Origin: Membranipora membranacea
Lineage: Eukaryota; Bryozoa; Gymnolaemata; Cheilostomatida; Membraniporidae
Length of the DNA: 64,000 bases
Assembly (NCBI GenBank): GCA_914767715.1
Contig: OU612067.1
Span: forward strand, 30,046,162-30,110,161
Reading direction: 5' to 3'
The notes under the pieces were generated by a model. It did no database searches and was not told the origin of the DNA. It saw only the letters and a list, made by a program, of their open reading frames with translations. Shown here piece after piece: positions 37,501 to 49,379 of this stretch (position 1 is its first letter; the number at the start of each line of letters is the position of its first letter). The translations under genes were made by a program, and so were the position numbers.

Positions 37501-39413
37501 ACCACTAGGGTTCGAACGGAAGTTTTGACACCGGGTCGGGTATGGCACTTGATGAAAAAACCGATACCGGGTCGGCACCTATACGAATGGTAATGACACC
37601 TCGCTAGGTTTATGGTTTGTCACCATGCCAGCATTTGACGGATATTGCAAATATCCTTGTAAATTTTATTCGTTACTTATTTTCTTTACATACAGGTGAG
37701 TGATTTTGATGATTGCAACTTGCAAGCATAGTCTAAAAACATTCGCTGGTCTAAATCCTGACCATCAGTATAAAGAATGGTAAAACATACATGATAATAA
37801 TAAAATGTAACAAACAATGTCATCAATCTTTGTGCACTGATGACCAGACGCCACTTTTTTTCTAAGTGACACTCACAAACAAGCTTGGCTTCTGTTTGTT
37901 GAGACATTGGGAGATGGTAGGCTGAGCTGTGGAGGTGCTGCTGCTTGGAGTGGAGGAAGACTGTGGTGCAGCTGTAGGGGGATACAGTTCCTTGAATGCT
38001 GGCTGATTTTATGTGTTGAGATAAAACTGTTACACACTCTGAGCAGTTCACCGTCACTATTATGCATTGAATAACAAATTGAATTGATTTTGAACATTTA
38101 GCTTTTGGTCCGTAGAGGTTGCCAAGATGGTCTTTGAATAGTACTCGGGATGATTCTGCCAGCCAATCTTCTAGAAAGAATAAAAAATAGCTAGTCTTTG
38201 TGCATAGAGGAAGGTAATTTTACATCTTACCCCACAGCCAGGTCCGCAGATGTCATCCAAATTAGGAGCTTTTCCTGTACGACTAGTATACTCTTTTCCA
38301 TGTAGGTAAGCTTCTTTCATGATAGCGGCTTTCCATTCAGTTGGATGGTACTTCCTCTTTCTCGGCAGATCTTTGGGTACTGTTATTTCATCTGTGTTCT
38401 AAAACATTATTCCAATTCGAACATGCTAACCTGACCTGATGTGTAAAAGGCTTCAGATTATATCATTTCTTTAATCAATCATTGAAGATGCAAAAAAAAA
38501 AGGGACAATTCTGTTGGCTGGACGCTAACAACATAAGTAAGCAAGCATGAAGTAAAATATCAAGGACACAAATTTAAATTAAAAACATAACTTACCTGAG
38601 CTAACTCTTGCAACTGAGTAATCTGACTCTTACTGCCAAATGTTTCTTAAACTTGTCCAATGTCTGGATAGCAAATTCAATTGAATTTCTCGACTTCGTA
38701 TTAGATGATGCATCTTGGGTAGACGTTGGAAGTGTCTGAGAAGTGACATCAGCATGTGTAGCCACCCCTTATTGGTCTGGATGAGATGACCTTTCCGATG
38801 ATGCCGACACATCATCGTACTTAGTCATCGTATCTTTAGGTAGAGGTGTTGTTACAGACTCATGGATGTCGTCATGAGGAGAGGCTGACTTATCTAGAAG
38901 GCATCAGATTATCTTCATTCTTTTATCGATCATTGACAACGTTAAATAAAGATACAAGCGTGTTGTCTGGACATTAACAACAAAAGCAAGTGTGAAGTAA
39001 ATATCAAGTACGCAAGTTAAAATTGAAAACATTTAACTCACCAGGGCTAACTGGGTAATCTGACTCTCACTGAGCTTGTCCTTGAAATTTTTCACTGTCT
39101 GGACAGCGAAATCAATCAAATCCATTAACTTCGTGTTAGATGCTGCATCTTGGGTGGACGTTGGAAGGGTCTGAGAAGTGACATAAGCATGTGTAGCCAA
39201 CCCTTGTTGGTCTGGATGAGATGACCTTTCCGATGATGCCGACACATCATCGTACTTAGTCATCGTATCTTTAGGTAGAGGTGCTGCTACAGACTCATGG
39301 ATGTTGTCATGACTTGGTGTACACATATTAGCAGACACTGCAGATACTTCCTTAGGAGTACTGAGACGTCTCGTCATTTTGTTCCAAAATTTCCCAAATT
39401 CACTTCTGACACC
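28559..39413 (-). CDS. Paralogue A: unrecognised Ser-rich acidic protein with phase 0-0 exons (5' end not found)
   Basis: Exons recognised from splice sites and similarity to paralogue B: 39042-39413, 38231-38398, 37877-38002, 31932-32051, 31316-31420, 30590-30745, 30208-30357, 29933-30082, 29583-29663, 28559-29251. Every one is a multiple of three and starts in phase 0, about 706 residues. The first exon holds EFGKFWNKMTRRLS and a Ser-rich stretch (YDDVSASSERSSHPDQQ). Exons 38231 and 37877 have no match in B. The C-terminus has PEDELFPPE, YQQYSLFGEST, NVIDDRHM, AGYLLPCGKY, an acidic run (GSDDDTLPPPP) and IGISLHAKIRID. No signal peptide, membrane helix or known domain was recognised. DxF-like motifs (ADLF, DELF, GADLFSGL) recall adaptor-binding linkers, but this is weak. 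The 5' exons matching B (FRNEYFLDAADQIKAY) were not found here, so A may be incomplete or start at the Met in WNKM. Confidence 0.65.
29352..29575. repeat. Intron repeat containing GTTAAGAACACAACTCCA, copy 1
   Basis: Shares GCCCAGGATATA-like, GGCCACCT-like and CATTGATGTTAAGAACACAA runs with 32052-32205 (same gene) and 51039-51225 (paralogue B). The A and B copies lie in the corresponding intron beside the last exon. Each copy is followed by a different short inverted repeat; here TTCAT-TCGTAG-ATGAA. Confidence 0.55.
31500..31608. repeat. MITE-like element, GATC family, copy 3
   Basis: Begins CTAGATCCAGTTTGATCCAA and ends ATTGGATCAAATTAGATCC. It lies between the 31316 and 31932 exons of paralogue A. 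The element at 53021-53161 lies in the related intron of paralogue B with the same flank (TCCTATCATCAGGT), so the insertion predates the A/B duplication. Confidence 0.65.
32052..32205. repeat. Intron repeat containing GTTAAGAACACAACTCCA, copy 2
   Basis: Second copy within paralogue A. It is directly followed by two short inverted repeats: GGGTGGGA/TCCCACCC near 32220-32245 and CAGGGAGTTT/AAACTCCCTG near 32262-32293. Confidence 0.5.
32415..32717. repeat. Two abutting perfect palindromes (71 bp and 235 bp)
   Basis: 32415-32485 is a perfect palindrome: 35-base arms around a central C at 32450. 32483-32717 is a second one: 117-base arms around a central A at 32600, with no mismatch found by reading both arms. 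The two overlap by three bases. The single-base spacers leave no real loop. It lies in the large intron of paralogue A. No direct repeat flanks the pair, and no ORF is supported (the 105-residue minus frame at 32603-32920 runs through an arm). Confidence 0.85.
33393..33470. repeat. Imperfect inverted repeat, TTGACAAGCT family
   Basis: TCTTGACAAGCTATGTTGGT runs to GGGGGTCCTCCACCC and back through AACAACATAGTATGTC, a hairpin with imperfect arms of about 20 bases. The end sequence resembles the MITE at 4141-4268. Confidence 0.5.
33471..37876. other. Large intron of paralogue A, no exon supported
   Basis: A 4.4-kb AT-rich stretch. ORFs at 34885-35118 (plus), 35588-35812 and 35870-36205 (minus) carry no recognised domain. 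A degenerate duplication lies near 36139-36245 and 36299-36390: each copy has GACCCT, CTCC/CTCTAGACTT and GCTGTCTGT-like runs and ends in a pyrimidine tract plus CAG. Further exons of A could be hidden here, because A has no equivalent of the amplified B exons. Confidence 0.45.
38596..38895 (-). pseudogene. Broken duplicate of the first recognised exon of paralogue A
   Basis: Closely matches the exon at 39042-39413 together with its downstream intron (shared TCATTCTTTTAT, CATTGACAACGTTAAATA). The frame is broken: the Gln codon after HPDQ has become TAA (near 38778), and a one-base shift near 38630 ruins the SESQITQ end. The donor (CAG|GTAAG) at 38595 is still present, so the exon could still be spliced in but would end translation. 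Confidence 0.7.
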
Positions 39414-39477
39414 CTAAATGAATAGAAATAGTAGGTGATAACTTTAAATTCACAAAAGGTCAGGGTAATGGAGTAAT

Positions 39478-39605
39478 TAAATTGCTGGACTTTGTATTAG
39501 ATGATGCATCTTGGGTAGAAGTTGGAATGGTCTGAGAACTGTCGTCAGCTAATGGTGTTGATGAAGACTGTGTTGTCATACCCTGTTTGTCTGGATTAGA
39601 TGACC
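39478..39605 (-). repeat. Fragment of a third copy of the same exon
   Basis: GATGATGCATCTTGGGTAGA followed by GTTGGAATGGTCTGAGAACT repeats the middle of the 39042-39413 exon, then departs. It shows a head-to-tail array of at least three copies at 38.6-39.6 kb. Confidence 0.6.
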
Positions 39606-40825
39606 AAAAAGTAGCAATAATATTCTATTCCTTCATTTGTTCCTCTGAGAACCGTAGTATTTCTCGTCAGCATACAAAATATTAAGTTCTTCAAATAAAC
39701 ATAATGAACAGGCTAAAGGTATACAATGTTGAAAATAACAAGACTGTCATCATATTCAACCTGGTGACGCTGTAATTGTCATGTTTTTGCTGCATCTGTA
39801 ATAAAACGCCAAGTTTTCATACTATACTAGTGTCAGGGTCTTTAAAAAAGATACTTGGGATTTATCAATTTGATTGCATTATTCTTTAGAATGTCAACAA
39901 AAATATTACCAATCATGGTTTGTAATGCATGATTAATGACACTCCTTCTATATTGGCCACCTTGGAGATGTCATTTGAGATAGAGATATGTCAATATATT
40001 GGTTGTGGGTGGTTATACCATGCTATCACAAACATTAATAGATCGTGTGTAATGTATAATGTGTAGAGGTCAACAAGTTACCTATAATAGAATTCTTTTT
40101 GTCATCTGTACACTTCTAAGAAAACCTCTATAAATAAATAAATAAATAAATAATCCAAACAAACTTGATGAATCAAAGATAGTCGATAGTCACAGACCTA
40201 TCATAGGACTATGACTTGCCTTTTGGTTTGGATTTTAATCCTTATCATTGTTAGCAAGAACCCTTTGCCAATCCCTATCTGTGTAAAGTAAGACGTCATT
40301 GACCTGGTGATAAATATAACATTTTTTTCTTTATTTGAGAGGCAATGAATGGCACCTATATGCATTTTCAGAAATAAAGACACTCAAAGGAATAAATACT
40401 TTATGTTAACAAAAAGCATCAACAATGAAGACACATGAGGCAGGCAATTTTACCAAAGATGTCGCTCGAGGTATAGCGTCACTCTTTAGTCCTGGTAGGT
40501 GGTTGCACCGTATCAATGTTCTGTGAATAGGGTCCTGTTCTTAGGGCAGTTGAGGTGCTTAACTGCCGATTATTATTTCCGTATGTTGCAGCTGAAAGTA
40601 ATTTTCAGGGTGTTTAGTTTGACCAATGCATTAGAGACTCCTTGGTTAGACAGGATTTCTGTTAATGGTGGCAATAAAATGCAGGATATGCCAGATTCGG
40701 ATCTAGATCCTGGCTTACAAAACCAGAAGTTTGATTGTAAGTCCATGTGCTTCCTGTTATGAAACCTCTTTCAGCTCTGTCTATTATTTGTTATTATTAG
40801 GGTTAGCAAGACTATCAATAAGGGA
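39606..40825. other. Upstream of paralogue A, no gene recognised
   Basis: No exon matching the two 5' exons of paralogue B was found. An AAAT microsatellite lies at about 40131-40153. ORFs at 40201-40383 and 40499-40762 are not supported. Confidence 0.45.
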
Positions 40826-42547
40826 CTATGTTTGTTCATGATATTGACATATACCTGTCATGTTATGATTTGAGCCACATGATTGCCGGTAATGACCGAG
40901 CCATGACTCATGAACATCCTGGGATATCCTATGGGGAATTTTCCCCATTCCGACCGACTTGGCATATTCGCAAATACAAATCATCCATCTGATGGTAGTT
41001 TTGAGATCGGCTAGGGTGCTGAAGGGTGGCAAATCAGCAGCAGGTGACCCAGTTATGGAAGAATAAACACTCCTCTCCCATGTGAGGAAAAAGCTCAAGA
41101 TTGGCTCAAATTTCTGCAAAAGGATATGTAAAAAAATGTACAAGCAACCAAGGATAGATGGATTGGTTGGTCAGAGCTTTCAAGATTAGTGAAAGAGAAC
41201 AGTGTTCAGCCTTATAGGTTGGGTACAAATTTCAGATAAATTAAAAGTTTTATTTTGTTTTATTTATCAGACAACTTCAAAGCAGTTACTCACAGCAATA
41301 TATTCTGCTATATCGTCTCCGATTACAAGTGACCTCTCGTCCAGCAGGCCCCACAAATCCGAAAGTGTCTCTACATATCTTGCAGAGGTCTCGTACCCCA
41401 TCTTCCATTTTGATTATTGATAGAAGTATGTGTTGTTGAAAGTATATAAAACAAATCCTGTTTCTGTAAAGTTGATATCGTACCTGAGTTTTTTTATTTT
41501 CATAAGATGTGGAGGGTCAGACATTATTATGAGCTTGTCGTCCTTTTCTGAGCAGATAGTCTGTGCAAGGTGACGGCTTGAACCAGGCTCGCATATACAG
41601 TTCTATAAAAACAAGAAACAACACATTTACCCAATAACCAATCATATCAGGCAGCCAATTATATACGACCATACCATATGAACCCTCACTTTGGCTGGCA
41701 TATTCATAATATTAACACTATTTTGATATTGACAGTCACTGGAACCTCCTGTTTTGTACAGAGCCATCGAATATCACACCTGAGACATGGAAGCTGGCTG
41801 CTTGGATATACTCGGCTCCTTTCAAAAACCACAAATGGATGTCCTCGGTAGGAGTTGTCTTTGTTATCAAGTATGCCAGGGGAAAGCGGAATGGCACCAT
41901 TATGCACTTGTCAAGAAAAACTGAAGAATAATATGAGTCCCGACTACAAGTTCCTAAGAGGTAGAAATCAGTATATCCTTTTGAACCTTTGCCCACGGCT
42001 CTTGATTTGAATTCAGTTATTTATCCATCCATCCGATTTACCAGGAGAATTGACATTCATGTAAATGGATGAATGCATGCATATACATGGATCTTTGCGT
42101 AATAAAGGTTTATGGCAATGTGAAAATATTTTACAGATATCTTCGTATTCCTAGGCCATCAACCAATCTAGAGCTTTCTGGCTATTTTCAAGCAACTGAA
42201 CAGCGGCTTTACTGATATGACACACTTATTATAAACAAGCTACTGTTTAAGATGGGCGTGTTTCAGTAAAGCTCATCATTCCCAAGGCCCAAGTTATTCT
42301 TATCACTACTCACCAATCAGTTCCCCTGTGTGTGGTTCATAGACTATCCCCTCCTTGATGTTTACTTCATCAAAGCAGAGAAGACCATTCCCTGCTTTTG
42401 GGAGTCTCCTTCTTTGGATGAGTGACTGCATTTCCTGCATCGGCTTCGTGTTCCATCCTGTCTGATCCTTGCCAAACCTTCTCTCTATTGCTACTGTACT
42501 AGTGCTGGGTAAGCAGAGCCCCCCTCTTCTTAGCTTTTCTAGTGCAC
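40826..42547 (-). pseudogene. P-element/THAP9-like transposase, fragmented
   Basis: Blocks in family order on the minus strand. 42314-42547: CFDEVNIKEGIVYEPHTGEL, the first catalytic Asp region. 41740-41920: MVPFRFPLAYLIT, HVSGVIFDGSVQNRRFQ, the RNase-H core with the second Asp. About 41487-41602: IIMSDPPHLMKIKKLR, matching the family's SD-PHL-K motif. About 41290-41409: KMGYETSARYVETL. 40826-41130: FSTLADLKTTIRWMICICEY. Splice-like borders join blocks 1 and 2 in phase. Block 2 to block 3 does not keep frame with the visible sites, and no THAP zinc finger was found upstream. Most likely an old or non-autonomous DNA transposon copy; terminal inverted repeats were not located. Confidence 0.7.
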
Positions 42548-44650
42548 CTAGAAATAATACAGCAGACAAAATCCAGTTTCCATAATCACATGCCACTTAT
42601 AATCAATGCTTACTGGTTGTTGATGAATTCAAAATAAAGAGTAAAGAGTTTTTAAACTTAACATAGGCTTCCCAAACTCATATTTTATAATAATACATAA
42701 GAATAATTGTTTTCTGATGTGAGTTAGCTCATCATTACTATTAGTTATATCATTGTGTCACGAGCGTGGTCCTATCGTTGTCATGCAAAGGTGTTTTGTT
42801 GATCCATCTCATCTATCAATATTAAAGCATTCCATTGCTCAATGATTGTGGTTTTGGGAATTTCGCTGTTTTATGAAGACAGTTATTGTATGAAATATTG
42901 ATGGCTTAAACGATGCCAAGTTAATTTACCCCTGTGGTATGTTTATAGGATTAAGAGGGATGGGGGTTAGGGTATTACTCTAGATGTAGTGAGCTATTTC
43001 GTTTTTAATATGTTTTCAAGTGGGAAAAACAGCTAAATTCAAGGGTTTTGTCAGATGAGTAAACAGTTAATATTATCATCATGTTCGTCCTACCTGAATG
43101 ACACAGTTTGATGTGTCTGACTAGGTTTTTTCACTTGGTCTTCTTGAGTTGACACCCCTCCCATCTGCAATAATAGACACGTTAAATGGGTGCAATGTTG
43201 AGCAGTTTGGGGACATGGCTGGCTTTGATGTGGAAATTCAGATCTCTGATGTCATCAAACTTCTCACTGATGCATTCATGCATTCACACAATGTCATTGT
43301 TCTTGCAGGGAGAAAATAACTACAGCTTGGACAAGGAATATGAGACAAAGACAAGAAATTTTCTCGCTAGTTTGAGAGCATTTCAGTTCAATTGCAAAAA
43401 AAATTCACATTGATGCACACAAAATTCACATATCCACTCATCTTCCACAGAGGAACCAGCATTGCACAGCATGGTTGCATTGCTCATCACATTTAGAGTC
43501 TACTACTCTTGTTACGTTCGGATTTTGTTTTTGAGCTTTCAGGTTGAACGTTGGATGTACATGCTAATGTTGTTCTCAGAGCTTGTGATCTCTTGTAAGG
43601 GCCAAAATTGTGTCGCTTTAAAAAAGTCATTTACACCCGATTTAACTGTGATTGTGTTATCAGATTGAATGCTGCTTGAACATGAGGATGAAATTTTGGA
43701 GGTTTTAGCTGATTTAAATGGTAAAATAATCTGCTAGATTCCTAGATTTAAATTTCTATCCTGCGTGGTAGAGTATTAGGGTCACTATTGAAATTATCAA
43801 AATTTAGCCTTTTGAAAACTTCGGTGGACAGAGAAAGAAATTGACAAAGTTCTCATTTGGGTGGAACAGGTATTTCCCTGTTGCACTGTTATGCTCATCT
43901 TTCCCAAAACAAGATATCACCTCCTTGAGGGAAGACATCTTGTATCTTGCCCTTTTACATGTCCGTCCCGCAATATGGAACAGGAGACCTAGCTCATCCT
44001 CATCTAAACTATTTAGACCTGATTGAACATAGGGACAGACAGGTTTCCTAACCTCAGGATTTTTTTCTGATGACAGACTGGTTGCCTAATATTAGCGTAA
44101 ATGTGGAAAAAAAAGCTCTGATACTTTGTTGAGTTGATTTACGATGCATATGATCTGTTGTGTCTCCTGATCCTAATAATACTACAGCATTGTCAAATGC
44201 TGAGAACAGCTCCTGAGGTGATTTAATGATGTCGTGTTACATTGTGATTCCATGATACAATTTTTCATGATATGGCAAAATTCCTCCAACTTATTCTCAC
44301 TCCTAACACTTAGTCTATTGTCTACTTGAGCATTCTGGATGTTGACGATTGTCAAATTGGAACAGTACTTTAGATCCATGATGATGATGATGATGATGAT
44401 GGCAAAATACACACCAGTCAGTCAAAGATAGCTAGCCAGCTGGAGGATACAGAGACTGCAGAGTTAAGCAGCACAAATATACTAACGTCAGAGATGTATA
44501 CAATTATAAGAGAATCAATGTAATGATAATTTGGAAATATTGGTTATGAATCATAGACATTACTATTGAGTTATGTCCTCTTTGAACAAATATTCCAGGG
44601 AGGGAACAGCCCTCCATTTGCAATCCTTGCATTATTATAGTCAACAAAAA

Positions 44651-45014
44651 GGAAAGAAAGAAAAAATGAGATTCCACTACCCTGTTTGTGGTCAGAAGAT
44701 GGATATTAAATTATATAAGTATTTACTTATAGAGTTGCCTTAGTTATAACAGAGAGATACAGAGCGAGAGAACAAATATCAGTGAGACACAGTGACCTCT
44801 ACCTACAATGGAGGAAATTCAGAGTTAGTCAAACACCAAAGGTATTAAAGGTTGTCTAGCTTTACACTGGGTTGAGGCAAGTCAACTACTTTGAATTTAA
44901 ATCAAAGAAAGAAAAATTGAGATACCATACCCTGTTTGTGGTTAGTAGATGGATATTAAATTATATAAGTATTTACTTACAGAGTTACCTTTGGCGTTAA
45001 CAGACAATGGAGGA
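44651..45014. repeat. Direct duplication of about 110 bp, 250 bp apart
   Basis: Both copies carry AAAGAAAAA, GAGAT, CCCTGTTTGTGGT, GATGGATATTAAATTATATA and AGTATTTACTTA, then diverge. No coding potential. Confidence 0.65.
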
Positions 45015-45907
45015 AAAAATCATGTATTCGATGTAAGCTTAGTGCAATTAGTATAGATGTGTGATCCTCTCAAAAATTCACGCACTGAAAACATTTACTT
45101 TGATTATTATTGATTCAAATTATGACCAGTGAACAAAATGCTAGTTCAAAACTTTTCATGTCACAAGTCAAATATGAATGAAATTCATCCTTCATAATTT
45201 GGTGTTAATGGCATGGTCGGAACTTAATTTGTCTTCTTTTGTGAGCAATTATATTGATAATTTGTATTGACATTACTTTAAGGGTATTCAAATGGATCAA
45301 AATCAGCATAAATAAATTCCAGCGAAATTGTGTTTTGTCGAAAAGATTTTGCGATCGGCATCTTATTTCAAAGTACCTGATCATTGAGCCATTGTCCTGA
45401 AAGAAGAGTGTTTATATCATTTCTTCTCAGTGTCATTCCTTTGAATGATACCTTCCAGTTTAATTTCTAAAACAACCATGTTATAGAATTGCCAACAACA
45501 TTCCACAAGGCTTTAACATGCAAGTATACACTCCCAACACACAATTAAATTCAGGCAGATTATGTTTTGCACTATTTACATATTTTGACTATTACCCTAG
45601 AGTCTTGTGTTTGAAGGTGGGTTGGCAAGCTTATTATATTACACTAAGTGTGTTGTTATTTCATTGCATCACCAATATCCAGTTCACATACTATGGAATA
45701 GTCGACATATCCAAAATTAAAAAAAACAGTATCGATCTGTCAAAAACTTTTGCTGAGGTAAATAAATTTTAAGGTGCTAAGGCCCATGATATCATCTGTA
45801 GCGGTAACTCGATATGAATTAGAAAAAGGCTATCATTATAATTAGAATATTTCACATACCTGCCCATTCTTCTCGTCATTAACAGCAGAGAGCAATAAGG
45901 AGAGGCT

Positions 45908-45936
45908 CATATCATCATCATCATCATCATCACCAC

Positions 45937-45974
<38 letters not shown>
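45908..45974. repeat. (ATC)n microsatellite
   Basis: About 22 trinucleotide units with a short CACCACC interruption. Confidence 0.9.
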
Positions 45975-45975
<1 letters not shown>

Positions 45976-47941
45976 ACTGTTCTCTGAAAAAGTTGATTCA
46001 GCAGAAACTATGAAAATGTCCAAAACACTGGTTGTTTTATGTCTGAGAATGATAACTTGATAGCTGGTCTAGTCTCTTGTCCATTCTGACATATCGTAAT
46101 CAATGGGTTTTGTAAATTCGACCTTGAACTTGGGACATTTTCATAACAGGGGCCATTTTCCTTCCTTGGCCACTTTCATAGATTCAAATTCTTTTGAGAT
46201 ATGTTACAAGGGTTACTATATAGGGGTGCTTCACTGCATCCGTAATGATGACTTTTCAATTGAGGTCAATTGACCGATGGTTTTCCATGGCCAGCCCTGT
46301 CATGCACACTCAACATTAGATAATCTAGTTTTAACTCATCAGGCTTTGATAAGGGATGACTGGGCTATCACATGGAGTTACACATACAGAAAAACAATAA
46401 AAATTTTGCAAGAAACAGCCCAAAAAGTTGGAGCCAACTTAGCAAGTAAAAATTGTTTTAAGCCTCAACCTTCTATAACTATGCTAGAAGAGATATCAAA
46501 ACTTTCCTCACTTAGATTAGATTTAGTGACTGCAACTTGCTCTGAAAAAACATGAAAAGTTATCCTGATTCTTGTAAATATTAAGAAATTGGACTTCCTT
46601 TTGACCAAACCCTCACCACACCAATAAATATATTATTAAGGACTCTCTTTAGGTCAATTTGAATAGAAATTCAGGATTCTTTCAATAATTTTTGCTGTAG
46701 ACAGTGTGGAAGTAAGGGCCTCTCCAGGCTTTTTATCATGGTTTTGACAGCATGTAAATATACTTTTCCAGTAAATGCTGTTGACTGATTTCATGTTATA
46801 TCTCCAAGCAGACTACTTCTTGCTGCACCCATTAGTATTGGGTGAGTTAAATCCAACCAACTTTGTTAAGGGTGTCCTGTTGTTCTAAACTCTACCTGTC
46901 CTACAAGGTTAAAAACTATTTCCTTGATTCTAATCAATCAAAAAATATTATGACCTGGCAATTGCTATTTCAATTTTCAGATCATGAATATGTATTTGTT
47001 GATACTAAGCCAACAGCACAGACATGTTTGTGCGCTATCGACATTCCTATATGTCACGTTACAGAGCCTTGGACAGGAAAAGGCCATTGCGGAGTTCCGC
47101 CCAGCTCTGAGCCAGCCATGCAGAGAGATGGCTCATCCTACTCCCCATTCACGAGCCAGGTCACTGGACCTTTTTGGTAAGTATCCCAATTAATCAAATT
47201 TGAGCGAAATATGGTTTGAAGCATGACAGAACCATTCATACAAACACTATAAATTGAGACAACTGTATACAAATAACATACTGTATTGATTATACTATTA
47301 GTAACTTTGACACTGTCAACATCGTGATGTATGTATTGAATGATCCGAGGTAATCCTCACTTGTTCACCTTTGCTTTCTCTATCACTGTAGATATCTGGG
47401 CTCAGATTTTACTTAATTTTATTTAGGTTGCCTCATGAAGAGAACACACCCTGAGGTATTTCAACTCAAAAATGGAAGAAAATGAGCAATGTACCGGTGA
47501 GATGGAAAATTTTTTCACATCTTTGTACCGTGGCCAGTGGGAGTCCAGACAAACAAGGGTATGTATGAATTCAGGATTAACAATTTTCTCACTGAATCAA
47601 AGGGATATGTAAATTCTCTATAATACAGGTTTTCTTTACAGTGCCTATTTCAACTTACAAAATAGAACTTTGGTACAATTTATGCACCCTTAAACAGAAA
47701 ACAAAAAATAAAACAACTTCAACATACCAGCATGCCGTGCAGTAGCGTTGAGCTTGAATTGTCTCAAAACTGTTTCCGATTCTATAACCACATTGGCTTT
47801 TAATTGTGCAGATGCGTCTCCAGTTAGTCTATCTAAACCTTATTTTTGATAGAAAAATAGAAAGAGGACAACTCTAGGATAGCAGTTTTGGCAATGAGTC
47901 CATAATCCTGGTTATTTTATTATTATTATACTATTATTCAG

Positions 47942-48312
47942 TCTAGAACACTACAATCACTCGTTGACCAGAAATAATGAACAGAATGGTAGCGACTGTG
48001 GGGTGTTTGCTTGTCGCTATGAAGAATGCATAGCTGGAGAAAGAGAAATGGATTTCTGCCAGGTCAGTTTTTAAGAACAAGAGAAGATTTTAAATGAGCA
48101 GCCATACAACTATTTATTTAATGAATTTTGAAGTAAATTGAAAATAACTGTGAATGTATATAATGGCAAGCTCATTAAAATTTTGGTGCATTTTTAGGAT
48201 CGACTTTGTGAGATCAAATGATAACGATAACAACGTTTTTACATTGTAGGCGGACATGGGCCAATACAGAGCAATAATTCAGCAAGGATCATTGAGTTTG
48301 CCGGTTGAATAA
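47942..48312 (+). pseudogene. C-terminal exons of a ULP/SENP-type SUMO protease domain
   Basis: Two exons join in phase: 47942-48062 (acceptor ATTATTCAG, donor GTCAGT) and 48250-48312 (acceptor ATTGTAG, ending TAA). They encode 61 residues with EQNGSDCGVFACRYEE and MDFCQADMGQYR. This is the C48 cysteine-protease signature: the nucleophile Cys sits in GSDCGVF, preceded by the oxyanion Gln, and Q-DM-YR is the usual end of the domain. The His and Asp half of the triad was not found upstream; a possible exon with GEMENFFTSLYRGQW at about 47484-47567 does not match the family. It may be the end of a gene with unusual upstream exons, or a remnant, possibly of a transposon, since several DNA transposon groups carry such proteases. 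Confidence 0.6.
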
Positions 48313-49379
48313 TTCAATTCATTTCAATGATGGTGAAAACAAGTAGTTTATTCTCATACAGCAAAGGATTTGTTATCTCCCTTTTTATACCCTTACAGCC
48401 TATTTTGGTTTTTAATCATAAACATAACTCATGTGCATATTACTCCTTTTTTTCAGACAAAATTTTGATCTTTATAAATTTATGGTGTACCTAGTTTGTA
48501 ATATTTTATGCTCATTCACAAAAATTCAAACTCGCGACCACTCATACTGTAAACTCTACGTTTTATTATATTTTGTTTTGTAAGCCAAGCAGCATAATTA
48601 CATTTTTATTTTTATACAGCGATGGTTTTGTTATATCCATTTTCTTTCCTCTTTACCAGCCTATTCTAAAATAAAATAGTGTAATGAGTTCATATCACAG
48701 GTGCTATGTTCATGCTCAATACAGAACTATATCATTATAAATTTATTTATGAGGATTGCCACCCATACCAAAATGCTGTGTATGGCTTGGCCTCACAACT
48801 ACCAGAACTTACACTGCAAGAAATGAAACTCACAACCGCTCTTGCTGTCAATTTAACTCGACATTTAATTTTATCTTTTTGGTTTTAATGTGCAGATTTT
48901 CATGTTATGATGAGACCATCCAGGTTAAAATTCAGCGGGAGTAGAACTCATATCCTCTGCCAACAACAGTACAATTTGAATATTGATTTCAAACACTTCG
49001 TAAAAATACAGCAAGTAAGTGTCGTTCCAGGTCAAAAGCGTAGAAATGGTCTGCTTGGAAAAACTGGAGATTAAAAATTATGTTATATCAAGTATGTAAA
49101 TAAAATTACCATGTCAAGATCTTTCTAGGTCTATTATTATTCATTGATCAAACAACACATTTGACAGACCAGGGAGGCTCCCACCCTCTCTGAACAGACT
49201 ATCTTCTGTGTAAAAATGGAAAGTTGTGCTCTCTTTAGCAACCTATATAGACTGTAATAAAACTCCTTTGAAAATTTCATGGTAACATTGATGTCAAGGT
49301 CAAACCTTTAAACTACTAGTGCTTCCGAGAACACATAATTCAATATTTATGGTTCTTGGTTGATTAATAATTAAAATCC
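48313..49379. other. No gene recognised
   Basis: Contains a loose duplication: runs resembling ATACAGC, TTTGTTAT, TATCC/CTCCCTTT and CAGCCTATT occur near 48357-48405 and 48616-48666. ORFs at 48706-48888 and 48756-48944 are not supported. Confidence 0.45.

Larger units (their letters stand above)
42548..47460. other. Repeat-bearing intergenic region, no gene recognised
   Basis: Holds simple repeats (ATG)n at 44377-44402 and (ATC)n at 45908-45974, and a 110-base duplication (CCCTGTTTGTGGT, GATGGATATTAAATTATATA) at about 44651-44770 and 44902-45014. A possible exon ends GG|GTAAGT at 47176 on the plus strand, with no recognised domain. Upstream exons of the SUMO-protease-like sequence might lie here but none was identified. 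Confidence 0.5.
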
